From Pseudomonadota bacterium (GTDB lineage Bacteria > Pseudomonadota > Gammaproteobacteria > Pseudomonadales > Oceanobacteraceae), in NCBI GenBank assembly GCA_030145845.1, contig JAIXHJ010000001.1:248001-312000 (forward strand): a DNA stretch of 64,000 bases, read 5' to 3'. Numbering within the stretch: the stretch's first letter is position 1; each line of letters begins with the position of its first letter. Under the pieces are notes generated by a model, which saw only the letters and a program-made list of their open reading frames with translations, ran no database searches and was not told the DNA's origin. Below are positions 10,104 to 19,079 of the stretch, piece by piece. The position numbers were made by a program, and so were the translations under genes.

Positions 10104-11960
10104 ATGCTCAATAAATACCCCTTGTGGAAGAACCTGCTGATCGTACTGGTTCTGATTTTCGCCTGCATTTATGCCGCACCTAACCTGTATCCGCCGGATC
10201 CGGCTATTCAGGTCACACCGGCACGTGCCGGGGCTGAAATGTCGGAGCCGGTACTGAACCGGGTCCGGACTGCCCTGCAGGACAACGATATTGAATTTTT
10301 CGGTGAAGAGATCAACGGCAGTACCGCACTGTTCCGTCTGACCAGCAACGACAGCCAGCTGAAAGCCAAGGACGCGGTGCAGCGTTCACTGGGCGATGAA
10401 TACGTGGTGGCGCTGAATCTGGCGCAGACGACCCCGGACTGGCTGCTCAGCATGGGCGCCGGCCCGATGACACTGGGTCTCGACCTGAGTGGCGGTGTGC
10501 ACTTCCTGATGGAAGTGGATATGGATGATTATCTGAAAGGCAGAATGTCCAACTACCGCGAAGAATTCCGCAACCGGCTGCGTGAAGAAAACCTCAAATA
10601 CCGCCGTATTCAGCTGGATGGCCAGTCCCTGCGCATCAGCTTTATCAATGGTGAAGTCCGCAACGAAGCGGAAAGCTTTATCAGCCGCAACTACCCTGAA
10701 TTCCTGCAGCAAAGCGAAGACGGTGAATACGCCGATCTGCTGCTGACGATCAAAGAAACCCAGATCAAGGAATTTGAAGACTACGCCATCAAGCAGAACC
10801 TCACCACGCTGCGTAACCGGGTGAATGAGCTGGGTGTGGCCGAGCCGCTGGTGCAGCGTCAGGGCCGTAACCGTATTGTGGTCGAGCTGCCGGGGGTACA
10901 GGACACTGCGGAAGCGAAGAAAATTCTGGGTAAGGCCGCCAACCTCGAATTCCGTCTGGAAGCCGAGCCGGGCAGCAGCCGTTTCCTGACCGAGGAATAC
11001 CCGTTCCGCAGCGATGAATACCGCACCGCGCGACTGGAGAAAAAAATCATCACCACCGGTGACAGTGTGACCAATGCGCAGCCGGCGTTTGATGAAAACG
11101 GCTTCCCGCAGGTGAACATCAGCCTGGATTCCAAAGGCGGTGCGATGATGACGGAAGTGACGCGTAAAGCCGTTGGCAAGCGCATGGCGGTGCTGTTCGT
11201 TGAGCGTAAGCCGAAAACCACCTATGACATGGTGGACGGAGAGGAAGTCGCGAAAACCGTACAGGTGGTGGAAAAATCCATCATTTCACTGGCGACCATT
11301 CAGAGCACGCTGGGGCAGAGCTTCCGCATTACCGGTCTGCAGTCAGCTGAAGCCTCTGAACTGGCGCTGCTGCTGCGCGCCGGTGCACTGGCCGCACCGA
11401 TGTACTTCGTGGAAGAACGTACCGTTGGTCCTAGCCTGGGTAAAGAGAACATTGAGCAGGGCATGAACTCAGTGATTCTGGGTCTGGCGCTGGTGCTGAT
11501 TCTGATGGCGGTGTACTACCGTGTCTTCGGCCTGGTCGCCAACGTGGCGCTGCTGGCCAATATCGTCATCCTGATTGCGCTGATGTCGATGATCGGTGCC
11601 ACCCTGACCTTACCGGGTATCGCCGGTATCGTACTGACCGTGGGTATGGCGGTGGATGCCAACGTGCTGATCTTTGCCCGTATCCGTGAAGAACTTAAGA
11701 ATGGCCGTTCGCCACAGCAGGCCATCCATGAAGGTTATAACCGTGCTTTCCTGACCATTTTTGACGCCAACTTGACCACGCTGATTGTGGCCGTGATTCT
11801 GTTCGGTGTCGGTACCGGTCCGGTGAAAGGTTTTGCGGTGACTCTGTCGTTCGGGATTATCACTTCCATGTTTACTGCCATTATGCTGACCCGTGCCATC
11901 GTTAATATCATTTATGGTGGTCGCCGGACTGATTCACTGTCTATCGGAGGTCGCGTATGA
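10104..11960 (+). CDS. secD: Protein translocase subunit SecD
   Basis: SecD, with SecF, uses the proton motive force to pull secreted proteins through the late stages of SecYEG export. The 618-residue product has an N-terminal membrane segment, the SecD signature LGLDLSGGVHFLMEVD near residues 128-143, large periplasmic P1 and P4 domains, and five C-terminal membrane segments beginning near residue 455 (GMNSVILGLALVLILMAVYY). The RND-type motif GMAVDANVLIFARIREE is intact. Its stop overlaps the secF start by four bases (ATGA-type coupling). Confidence 0.97.
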   Translation: MLNKYPLWKNLLIVLVLIFACIYAAPNLYPPDPAIQVTPARAGAEMSEPVLNRVRTALQDNDIEFFGEEINGSTALFRLTSNDSQLKAKDAVQRSLGDEYVVALNLAQTTPDWLLSMGAGPMTLGLDLSGGVHFLMEVDMDDYLKGRMSNYREEFRNRLREENLKYRRIQLDGQSLRISFINGEVRNEAESFISRNYPEFLQQSEDGEYADLLLTIKETQIKEFEDYAIKQNLTTLRNRVNELGVAEPLVQRQGRNRIVVELPGVQDTAEAKKILGKAANLEFRLEAEPGSSRFLTEEYPFRSDEYRTARLEKKIITTGDSVTNAQPAFDENGFPQVNISLDSKGGAMMTEVTRKAVGKRMAVLFVERKPKTTYDMVDGEEVAKTVQVVEKSIISLATIQSTLGQSFRITGLQSAEASELALLLRAGALAAPMYFVEERTVGPSLGKENIEQGMNSVILGLALVLILMAVYYRVFGLVANVALLANIVILIALMSMIGATLTLPGIAGIVLTVGMAVDANVLIFARIREELKNGRSPQQAIHEGYNRAFLTIFDANLTTLIVAVILFGVGTGPVKGFAVTLSFGIITSMFTAIMLTRAIVNIIYGGRRTDSLSIGGRV

Positions 11961-12868
11961 ATACTGAATTCGATTTTATGCGCCTGCGTAAGGCGGCGAT
12001 GATTCTCTCTCTGCTGCTGGTGATCGCATCCATTGCGTCACTGGCTGTCCGTGGCCTGAATCTGGGGCTGGATTTTACCGGTGGTACGCTGCTGGAAGTG
12101 CAGTACGAAACGCCGGTGGCGCTGGACAGTATTTCTGCCACGCTGGAAGAGGCCGGTTACCGCGACGTGACGGTACAGAACTTCGGTTCTGAAACCGACG
12201 TGCTGGTGCGTATGTCTGAGGCCTTCCGCGATAATCTCGGTAACGAAGTACTCAGCATCCTGCAGGATCAGGCGGCTGGTAATCAGCTGACCCTGCTGCG
12301 CAGTGAGTTTGTTGGCGGTCAGGTGGGTGAAGAGCTGCGTGACCAGGGTGGCCTGGCATTACTGCTGGCACTGTTTGTGGTGATGATTTACGTTGCCGCC
12401 CGTTTCCAGCTGAAATTCTCCATCGGTGCGGTGGCTGCACTGTTCCATGATGTGCTGATTATCCTGGGCCTGTTTTCCATCTTCCAGTGGGAGTTTGACC
12501 TGACTGTGATGGCAGCGCTGCTGGCGGTGATCGGCTACTCGCTCAACGATACCATCGTGGTCTCGGATCATATCCGTGAAAACTTCCGCGTACTGCGCCG
12601 CGGTGATGCGGCAGACGTGATCAACTACGCGATCAACCAGACCCTGGGGCGGACCATTATGACGTCCTTAACCACAGCCCTGGTGCTGCTGGCACTGATG
12701 ATTGTGGGTGGTGATATCATCCATAACTTCTCCGTGGCACTGATGATCGGTGTGGTGGTCGGTACTTATTCGTCGGTATTTGTGGCCTCCAGTATTCTGA
12801 TGAGCCTGAATATCAGCCGTGAGGACCTGATGCCGCCGGAACAGGAAGAAGTGGACGATCGCCCCTGA
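11957..12868 (+). CDS. secF: Protein translocase subunit SecF
   Basis: A 303-residue membrane partner of SecD. It shows the N-terminal membrane helix, the SecF signature GLNLGLDFTGGTLLEV near residue 40 and the C-terminal membrane bundle with VIGYSLNDTIVVSDHIREN, the SecF version of the proton-relay motif. It is translationally coupled to secD and followed by a strong terminator. Confidence 0.97.
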   Translation: MNTEFDFMRLRKAAMILSLLLVIASIASLAVRGLNLGLDFTGGTLLEVQYETPVALDSISATLEEAGYRDVTVQNFGSETDVLVRMSEAFRDNLGNEVLSILQDQAAGNQLTLLRSEFVGGQVGEELRDQGGLALLLALFVVMIYVAARFQLKFSIGAVAALFHDVLIILGLFSIFQWEFDLTVMAALLAVIGYSLNDTIVVSDHIRENFRVLRRGDAADVINYAINQTLGRTIMTSLTTALVLLALMIVGGDIIHNFSVALMIGVVVGTYSSVFVASSILMSLNISREDLMPPEQEEVDDRP

Positions 12869-12886
12869 GGGGCATCGCCGCCCAGA

Positions 12887-12914
12887 ACGCATCGCACCGC
12901 GATGCGTTTTTTTT
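12887..12914 (+). terminator. Terminator after secF
   Basis: A perfect 9-bp stem (ACGCATCGC/GCGATGCGT) with a 3-base loop is followed by eight T residues. It lies 19 bases after the secF stop and separates the sec operon from rlmJ. Confidence 0.95.
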
Positions 12915-12939
12915 ATCTGCTTAATGCTACGGAACCCCG

Positions 12940-13791
12940 ATGCTCAGCTATCGCCACGCTTTTCACGCCGGTAACTTTGCCGATGTTTTAAAACATCTGG
13001 TGCAGGTCGAAATCCTTAATTACCTGCGGCGGAAAGAAAAACCCTTTATTTATATTGATACCCATGCCGGTGCCGGACTGTATTCGCTGACCAGTGCGGA
13101 AGCCGGTAAAAATGCCGAATTTGACACCGGTATTACCCGGCTGCGCAATGCCGGGATTGCCGGCACCGAAGCCTGGCTGCAGGTGGTGGCAGCCTGTAAG
13201 CCGGAGTGGGATCTGAGCCCGGCGCCGGCGGCGTCGTTGTACCCGGGATCGCCCCGCATTGCCCAGCTGTTATTGCGTGAGCAGGACAGGGCGAAGCTGT
13301 ATGAACTGCATCCACAGGATTTCCGTCTGCTGAATGAATTAATGCGCCGTGATCAGCGCATCCGCTGCACGCAGGATAATGGTTTTCAGGGACTGATTGC
13401 CGGGCTGCCACCGGATGAACGGCGTGGACTCATTCTGATGGACCCGCCGTACGAAATGAAAAGTGATTACGACACGGTGGTGGATACCCTGATCAGGGCG
13501 CACCGGCGTTTTGCCACCGGCATTTACGCCCTCTGGTATCCGGTGGTGGAGCGCAGCCGTATCGACAAGCTGGAGCGTGATCTGCAGAACAGTGGCATCC
13601 CCCGTATTCAGCAGTTTGAACTGGGGCTGACGGAAGACACTGAAGGCCGTGGCATGACCTCATCCGGCATGATAGTGATCAATCCGCCGTTTACTCTGAT
13701 GGACACCATGCGCAACCTGCTGCCGCAACTGGCGCAGGCCACCGGCGGGGAGCAGGGCGTCTGGCGCTGCCGCGAGCTGGCAGGGGAATAA
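12940..13791 (+). CDS. rlmJ: 23S rRNA (adenine-2030-N6)-methyltransferase
   Basis: RlmJ methylates N6 of A2030 in 23S rRNA. The 283-residue product starts MLSYRHAFHAGNFADVLKH, the typical RlmJ N-terminus, and carries the SAM-binding DTHAGAGLYSL and the catalytic LMDPPYE motif near residue 165. Length matches E. coli RlmJ. An inverted repeat (13779-13799) covers the stop codon but lacks a T-run on either strand. The neighbour downstream is convergent. Confidence 0.94.
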   Translation: MLSYRHAFHAGNFADVLKHLVQVEILNYLRRKEKPFIYIDTHAGAGLYSLTSAEAGKNAEFDTGITRLRNAGIAGTEAWLQVVAACKPEWDLSPAPAASLYPGSPRIAQLLLREQDRAKLYELHPQDFRLLNELMRRDQRIRCTQDNGFQGLIAGLPPDERRGLILMDPPYEMKSDYDTVVDTLIRAHRRFATGIYALWYPVVERSRIDKLERDLQNSGIPRIQQFELGLTEDTEGRGMTSSGMIVINPPFTLMDTMRNLLPQLAQATGGEQGVWRCRELAGE

Positions 13792-13811
13792 CCCCTGCCG
13801 GCACGGACTTT

Positions 13812-15455
13812 TTACGCGGCCTGAAAACAGACAGTGTCGGTATGATCGTGCTGGATCAGATCCTGATACTTGCCTTCAATCAGGTGACGTTTGATTTTCA
13901 GGGTGGGGGTCAGCAGTCCGTTATCGACGCTCCAGTTATCCTGAATCACGACCAGGCGATCCAGTACGGCGTGACTTTCCAGCCTGCTGTTCACCTGTCT
14001 GAGGGTTTTCTCCAGACTGTGGCTGATATGGCTGATGTTATGGTGACGGGCTTCCGGTGTCAGCACCACTAACGCGATCGGTTGTTTCAGATTGGTACCG
14101 GTGACGCAGATCTGTTCAATCAGTGGATTTTCCATCAGTTCCGCTTCAATCGGTACCGGCGCGACGTATTTGCCTTTGGCCGTTTTGAAAATTTCTTTCA
14201 GGCGGCCGGTGATGCTGACATAGCCGTCTTCATCCACGGTGCCTTTGTCACCGGTTTTCAGCCAGCCATCGTCGGTAAATGTCTCGGCGGTTTTTTCCGG
14301 CTCCAGATAATATTCATCCATAACGCAGGGGCCCTGCAGCTGAATTTCCCCTTCATCTGAAATACGCAGGCTGAGACCGTCATACGGGTGGCCGATACAG
14401 CCGACTTTATCGGCACGGAACGGATAGCTCAACGTGCCCAGTCCATTGTTTTCCGACATGCCCCAGCCTTCACAGATATTGATGCCGATCCGCTGATACC
14501 AGTGCAGGGTGGCGGGGGAAATCGGCGCAGAGCCGGAGCCAAAAATGCGTACACTGTCGAGTCCGAGTTGTTGGCGGATTTTGCGCGCCACTATTTTATT
14601 CAGCAACGGAATATTCAGTAGACGATTGAGCTTTTTCGGTGGAATTTTCGCCAGTACACCCATCTGAAAGCGGGTCCAGAGGCGCGGAACGGAGATAAAA
14701 ATTGTCGGCTGTACGGCTTTGATATCGTCAACGAAGGTATCCAGTGATTCCACAAACGACACGCTGCAACCAAGGTACAGGCTGGCGCCTTCGATATAGA
14801 CCCGCTCCGTAATATGGGCCAGCGGCAGATAACTGACCATTCGCTCGCGGCGGTCTGAATCCAGGGCATTAATCAGTGTCTGGCAGCTCCAGGAATAGGC
14901 AGCAAATGTATTGATAACTCCCTTCGGATTACCGGTACTGCCTGAGGTATAAATAATGCTCATGGTATCGTCGGCTGCCGGAACCGGTGAGCTGGCTAAG
15001 GGGGGCTGCTGCAGCATTTCATGCCAGCGGTAACGCGCCGGAATATCACCATAAGGGAAGGCAATGCGCAGGACATCATCCGGAATGGCGGCACACTGGT
15101 TTTGGGTGTCGTCCAGTTTGCCGATAAAAACGGCTTTGCAGTTACTGTGGTTGAGAATATAGCGGATGGTTTCCTGACCGGCGGTGGCATACACAGGCAC
15201 GGAAATATGGCCGGCCATCATGATCGCCAGATCAGTGATAAACCATTCAGCACAGTTTTTGGAAAAAATGGCGATATGACTGCCCTGATCAAAATTCTGT
15301 GCAATCAGGGCGCTGGCAAGACGGCGTACCTGTTCACCGACCTGAGCCCAGGTCAGCTCGTGAAACATGCCGTTGACCGGTTGGCGCAGGTAAACCGCCT
15401 GTGGGTCGGTGGCTTCCCAGTGATAAAGCATTTCCAGCGGCGTTTTAATCTGCAT
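13812..15455 (-). CDS. Long-chain acyl-CoA synthetase (AMP-forming), FadD15-like
   Basis: An ANL-superfamily ligase that would activate a fatty acid to acyl-adenylate and then acyl-CoA. The P-loop-like motif IIYTSGSTGNPKG, the acyl-binding YGLTE-equivalent GWGMSEN, and TGDKG and GRLKEIFKTAKGKYV (hinge and catalytic Lys region) are present. The ATG at 15455 is preceded by AAGGA with good spacing and gives 547 residues. A longer frame to 15560 adds a tail unlike the family. It is a monocistronic gene; the closest type is the FadD15/eukaryote-like long-chain group, and exact chain-length preference cannot be read. Confidence 0.88.
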   Translation of the reverse strand: MQIKTPLEMLYHWEATDPQAVYLRQPVNGMFHELTWAQVGEQVRRLASALIAQNFDQGSHIAIFSKNCAEWFITDLAIMMAGHISVPVYATAGQETIRYILNHSNCKAVFIGKLDDTQNQCAAIPDDVLRIAFPYGDIPARYRWHEMLQQPPLASSPVPAADDTMSIIYTSGSTGNPKGVINTFAAYSWSCQTLINALDSDRRERMVSYLPLAHITERVYIEGASLYLGCSVSFVESLDTFVDDIKAVQPTIFISVPRLWTRFQMGVLAKIPPKKLNRLLNIPLLNKIVARKIRQQLGLDSVRIFGSGSAPISPATLHWYQRIGINICEGWGMSENNGLGTLSYPFRADKVGCIGHPYDGLSLRISDEGEIQLQGPCVMDEYYLEPEKTAETFTDDGWLKTGDKGTVDEDGYVSITGRLKEIFKTAKGKYVAPVPIEAELMENPLIEQICVTGTNLKQPIALVVLTPEARHHNISHISHSLEKTLRQVNSRLESHAVLDRLVVIQDNWSVDNGLLTPTLKIKRHLIEGKYQDLIQHDHTDTVCFQAA

Positions 15456-15739
15456 ATCAGTATCCTTTTTTATTTTTATAATCGGCGCTTCCGTCCACGA
15501 GTCTCTGCCAGGAGCCTCTGCAGCCACATTAATGGGTAATTCCGGCCAGTGCTGTAACAATTCGTAATTACCTGAACGGCTTGTCTGGTTACGCTCAGCC
15601 GTGCAGAAAATGGTGTGAATTGTGCCAGTTTACGTGGCGGCGTTAATCCACCGGCGGAAGGCCGTTTTGCACATTGTCAGACGATCAGTGCGCTGGTCTG
15701 ATGCAGAAAAATAATAATAAACCCGCACCGGGGTATGCT

Positions 15740-16849
15740 ATGAATCTGCTTTTCTCCTTTCGCCTGCTGCTCAGCAGTTGCCTGTTGTTCTGTTGCCTGC
15801 CGGCACTGGCTGCGCCGGATACCGGCAAGCTGACCATGACGGTCATGAGCCCGAACCTGCCGCTGGAAAAACGTATCCGTGCATTACGCACCCTGTACGC
15901 TGATCAGTTTGATGGTGACAAAATTATCCGCAGTTTCTGTGTCTGGGATATGCTCGGCCGCGCTGGTCCGGTTTATGCCGCCGTTGACGATCAGCGTTTC
16001 CGTTCTCTGCATTACGGACTGCAGCTGAACCTCAGGGCCTATCAGGATGAAGATGAACTGGTGCGTGCACTGCAACAGGGGGAATGTGATGCGGCGCTGA
16101 TGAGTGGCAGCCGCGCACTGGCCTTTAACCGCTTTACCGGTACGCTGGAAGCACCGGGAGCGGTACCGGATATCCGCCATCTGCAGGTACTGATGCAGGT
16201 GATTGCCAGCCCTGAGATGGCCGGGCGGATGGAAAGTGGTGGTTATGTGGTACTGGGAGTGGCGTCACTCGGTGAGCATTACGCTTATACCACCGATCCG
16301 CAGGAAAACAGTCTGCGCGGATTACGCGGCAAAACCCTGGCAGTGCCGGCGGAAAATCCGGCGCTGCTGGCACTGGCAGCTGCGCTGCAGGCGCAGGTGA
16401 TACCTGGCCCGAGGATGGGCGTAGTGAACCGCTTTGCCCGCGCAGAAGTGGATGCCATGCTGGCACCACTGGTGGCATTTCATGTGGCCGGCAGTGGTCA
16501 GATACGCAGCGGAAGCGCCATCCTGAATTACCCGCTGGCGCAGTCGACGATTCAGCTGATTGGCCGCCAGGAACGTTTTCCCACCGGGCTGGCGCAGATT
16601 CTGCGGGAAGATTTCCTGTTCCGTTTCAGTCATTACGTGCGCCGTGTGGAGCGTGAACGGAAAAACATTGCCCCTGAACTCTGGCGTGAGATGCCTGCGG
16701 CAGAAAAGACGGCCGTGGCCGGGCGTCTGCGCAGTCTGCGTCGCCAGCTGGGGGATGAGGGAGTTTACGACAGTGGCATGCTGAGTCTGGAAGGCAAAGT
16801 CCGCTGCCGTATTACTCCTCAGGCTGAAGAATGCCAGCCTGAGGGTTGA
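15740..16849 (+). CDS. AdeT1/2-like putative periplasmic solute-binding protein
   Basis: A 369-residue protein with a signal peptide cleaved near ALA-AP (residues 19-24). The central part has the arrangement QGECDAALMSGSRALAFNRFTG, then GAVPD and later GGYVVLGV, which I recognise from Acinetobacter AdeT-type putative solute-binding proteins. That family was proposed to accompany RND efflux, but its true role is not settled. The preferred ATG at 15740 has GGGG upstream; a TTG at 15674 would only add a poor leader. No transporter gene is adjacent, so any partner must lie elsewhere. Confidence 0.6.
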   Translation: MNLLFSFRLLLSSCLLFCCLPALAAPDTGKLTMTVMSPNLPLEKRIRALRTLYADQFDGDKIIRSFCVWDMLGRAGPVYAAVDDQRFRSLHYGLQLNLRAYQDEDELVRALQQGECDAALMSGSRALAFNRFTGTLEAPGAVPDIRHLQVLMQVIASPEMAGRMESGGYVVLGVASLGEHYAYTTDPQENSLRGLRGKTLAVPAENPALLALAAALQAQVIPGPRMGVVNRFARAEVDAMLAPLVAFHVAGSGQIRSGSAILNYPLAQSTIQLIGRQERFPTGLAQILREDFLFRFSHYVRRVERERKNIAPELWREMPAAEKTAVAGRLRSLRRQLGDEGVYDSGMLSLEGKVRCRITPQAEECQPEG

Positions 16850-16854
16850 GTAGA

Positions 16855-17763
16855 TCAGGCGGTGCGGATCAGGGCATCCGGTGCATGGTCGGTAATCAGC
16901 TTGACGGATTTGTGGCTGATCTTACGTTCGGCGGAGATGGCATAAAACTCCTGCACCAGCTCGTCTACTTCACCAATGCAGTCAACAGCGTATTTATGGC
17001 AGATTTCTTCGCGGATGGCGGATGGGGCAAAGAAGAAACCGTGCCCCTCGCTGCCGAAGGCCTGTAACAGGGCTGAATCATCAAATTCACCACTGATGCG
17101 CATGCTCAGATCAAGACGGTTCAGCCAGCTCAGCAGCTCGGTGCGCAGACCGGAAGCCGTATCGGTGGGCAGCAGCAGCGGGGCATCCTGCAGGCACTGA
17201 GGAAAGTCACCGGGATGGCGGGCTTTCAGTGCCGGGGCAGCAAAGCAGGCCAGCGGACTGCGGCCCAGCAGGTGATTGAAACAGCGTACATTCATCCCGC
17301 TGGGAATGGGGCTGTCGGCCAGCACCAGATCCAGCCGGTGAACCGCCAGTTCGCCAAGCAGAACCGGCATCTGTTCTTCGTGACAGATGATTCGCATGCG
17401 TGCGGCGCCGGACAGGGCCGGTGACAGCAGGCGGTGAGCGATGGATTTGGGCAGGGCGTCAACAATACCGACACGGAACTCCAGCGGTCGTTCGGTGGTC
17501 CCCTGATGCATGACCTCCTGCAGTTCGTCGCCCAGGCGGAACATTTCACGGGTGTAATCAAGCACCACCCGCCCGGCATCGGTCAGTTCCAGTCCGCGCC
17601 CGGCTTTGGCAAACAGGCGGTTGCCCAGTTCGTCTTCCAGCAGACGCAGCTGGCCGCTGATGGTCTGCGGGGTCACATTCAGACGCCGGGCCGCCGCCAG
17701 AACACTGCCTTCTTCGGCAACGGCGTGGAAATAGGCCAAGTGTTTGTAGTTAAGCCGTTTCAT
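16855..17763 (-). CDS. nhaR: LysR-family regulator NhaR
   Basis: A 302-residue LysR-type activator. The helix-turn-helix lies in residues 18-40 (EEGSVLAAARRLNVTPQTISGQ, read in part), and the effector domain matches NhaR in segments such as GRGLELTDAG, VGIVDALPKS, GEFDDSALLQAFG and a C-terminal EFYAISAERKI. NhaR senses Na+ and activates the Na+/H+ antiporter nhaA and other genes in E. coli. No nhaA is present here. The divergent neighbour is a Bax-inhibitor family membrane protein, which is a candidate target. AAGGA lies eight bases before the ATG. Confidence 0.85.
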   Translation of the reverse strand: MKRLNYKHLAYFHAVAEEGSVLAAARRLNVTPQTISGQLRLLEDELGNRLFAKAGRGLELTDAGRVVLDYTREMFRLGDELQEVMHQGTTERPLEFRVGIVDALPKSIAHRLLSPALSGAARMRIICHEEQMPVLLGELAVHRLDLVLADSPIPSGMNVRCFNHLLGRSPLACFAAPALKARHPGDFPQCLQDAPLLLPTDTASGLRTELLSWLNRLDLSMRISGEFDDSALLQAFGSEGHGFFFAPSAIREEICHKYAVDCIGEVDELVQEFYAISAERKISHKSVKLITDHAPDALIRTA

Positions 17764-17876
17764 GACGACATTTCCTTACACATCGGAAAAACCGAGCTAT
17801 TGATAAAAGATAATTCGAATATTATTTTCTGTTGCAGGCTTCTACAATAGCTGCAACTGTCAAACAGGAGTTGAAT

Positions 17877-18596
17877 ATGAACCGTCCTGATTATCTGAAT
17901 ATGAAATCCGGACAGCATGCAGAGCCCACGGTTCTGAATGCTGACCGCCATGGTGAGACCTTCGAGGTTGCCACTGACGGCCGCAAGGTACTGCGCAACA
18001 CGTATATGCTGTTGTCCATGACACTGATCTTCAGTGGTGCAGTCGCTGCTATGTCGATGGCGTTTAACTGGCCACATCCGGGTCTGATTCTGACGCTGGT
18101 GGGTTACTTCGGACTGTTGTTCCTGGTTGAGAAAACCAAGAACAGCGCCATGGGTATTGTGTCTGTTTTTGCTCTGACCGGTTTTATGGGCCTGACTCTG
18201 GGGCCGATCATTTCCGCTTATGCACGCCTGCCGGGTGGTACGGAAATGGTTGCCACAGCACTGGGGGCGACCGGTGTGATTTTCTTTGCGATGTCCGGCT
18301 GGGTGCTGGCTACCGGTAAAGATCTGAGCGGCTGGGGCAAAACCCTGATGGTCGGCGTGATTGTCGCCTTTGTGATGAGCCTGGCGAATATTTTCTTCGC
18401 CTTGCCTGCTGTATCGCTGGCGGTATCGGCCATGTTTGTTGTACTGATGAGCGGCATGATTGCCTATCAGACCAGTGCGATTATTCACGGCGGCGAGACC
18501 AATTATATCTCTGCCACTGTGACCCTGTTTGTATCCCTGTACAACCTGTTCCTGAGTCTGCTGCAGATTCTGGGCATTATGGGATCCGACGAGTAA
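17877..18596 (+). CDS. Bax inhibitor-1/YccA family membrane protein
   Basis: A 239-residue protein with about seven membrane segments from residue 40 to the end, the pattern of the BI-1/YccA/TMBIM family. Family members include calcium-leak channels and the FtsH modulator YccA. The ATG at 17877 is preceded by CAGGAG with good spacing. A TTG further up is not needed. It is divergent from nhaR and ends in a good terminator. Confidence 0.88.
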   Translation: MNRPDYLNMKSGQHAEPTVLNADRHGETFEVATDGRKVLRNTYMLLSMTLIFSGAVAAMSMAFNWPHPGLILTLVGYFGLLFLVEKTKNSAMGIVSVFALTGFMGLTLGPIISAYARLPGGTEMVATALGATGVIFFAMSGWVLATGKDLSGWGKTLMVGVIVAFVMSLANIFFALPAVSLAVSAMFVVLMSGMIAYQTSAIIHGGETNYISATVTLFVSLYNLFLSLLQILGIMGSDE

Positions 18597-18640
18597 GACC
18601 GTAACACCCTTTCTTAAGATTCTCTGTGCTCGAGAAGTTG

Positions 18641-18673
18641 ACCGCAGTCCGGGATGGGGCTGCGGTTTTTTTA
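18641..18673 (+). terminator. Terminator after the Bax-inhibitor family gene
   Basis: A 7-bp stem (ACCGCAG/CTGCGGT) with a 12-base loop is followed by a run of T residues. It is 44 bases after the stop. Confidence 0.85.
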
Positions 18674-18715
18674 TGTCTGTGATTCCTTGACTACACTGAG
18701 TAGTGGAGGAGTGTC

Positions 18716-19009
18716 ATGAAAGCCTTTATTGCCTGTCATTTACTGATGTTATTCAGCTGTTCTGCGGTTGCTGCAGATGTCTGCCGCGACCGTGACGCGA
18801 TGGCCGCCGGAGATGAAAAAGCACTCAGTTACTTCCGTAAACAGGGCGAAATTTTTCACCCGGCCAGAGTACTGAAAGTGCATCATCCCAGTGGTAATAA
18901 AGAAGTGGCAAGCTACGTCCGGTTTGGCGCCAAACACTACAGTATCTTTACGCTGATTGATCCGGGTTGCCGGGCGCACTTCCGTAAACGGACGAGGCAG
19001 GGCGACTGA
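18716..19009 (+). CDS. Small exported protein of unknown function
   Basis: A 97-residue protein with a clear signal peptide (core about residues 4-18, cleavage probably at VAA-D). The mature part has two cysteines (CRDR near residue 22 and DPGCRAH near 84) that could form a disulfide, and many basic residues. TGGAGGAG precedes the ATG. I do not recognise a family. It stands alone between the Bax-inhibitor gene and a diguanylate cyclase; spacing to the latter (70 bases) leaves co-transcription possible. Confidence 0.7.
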   Translation: MKAFIACHLLMLFSCSAVAADVCRDRDAMAAGDEKALSYFRKQGEIFHPARVLKVHHPSGNKEVASYVRFGAKHYSIFTLIDPGCRAHFRKRTRQGD

Positions 19010-19079
19010 ACCCTGATACACTGCCAGTCTTTACTGCTGGCTCATATTCAATCTTCAACAGGAAATAAGCTGCTGACCA

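Noticed and set aside
13779-13799. Inverted repeat over the rlmJ stop as a terminator
   Set aside because: The stem is perfect but no T-run follows on either strand, so an intrinsic terminator cannot be claimed.
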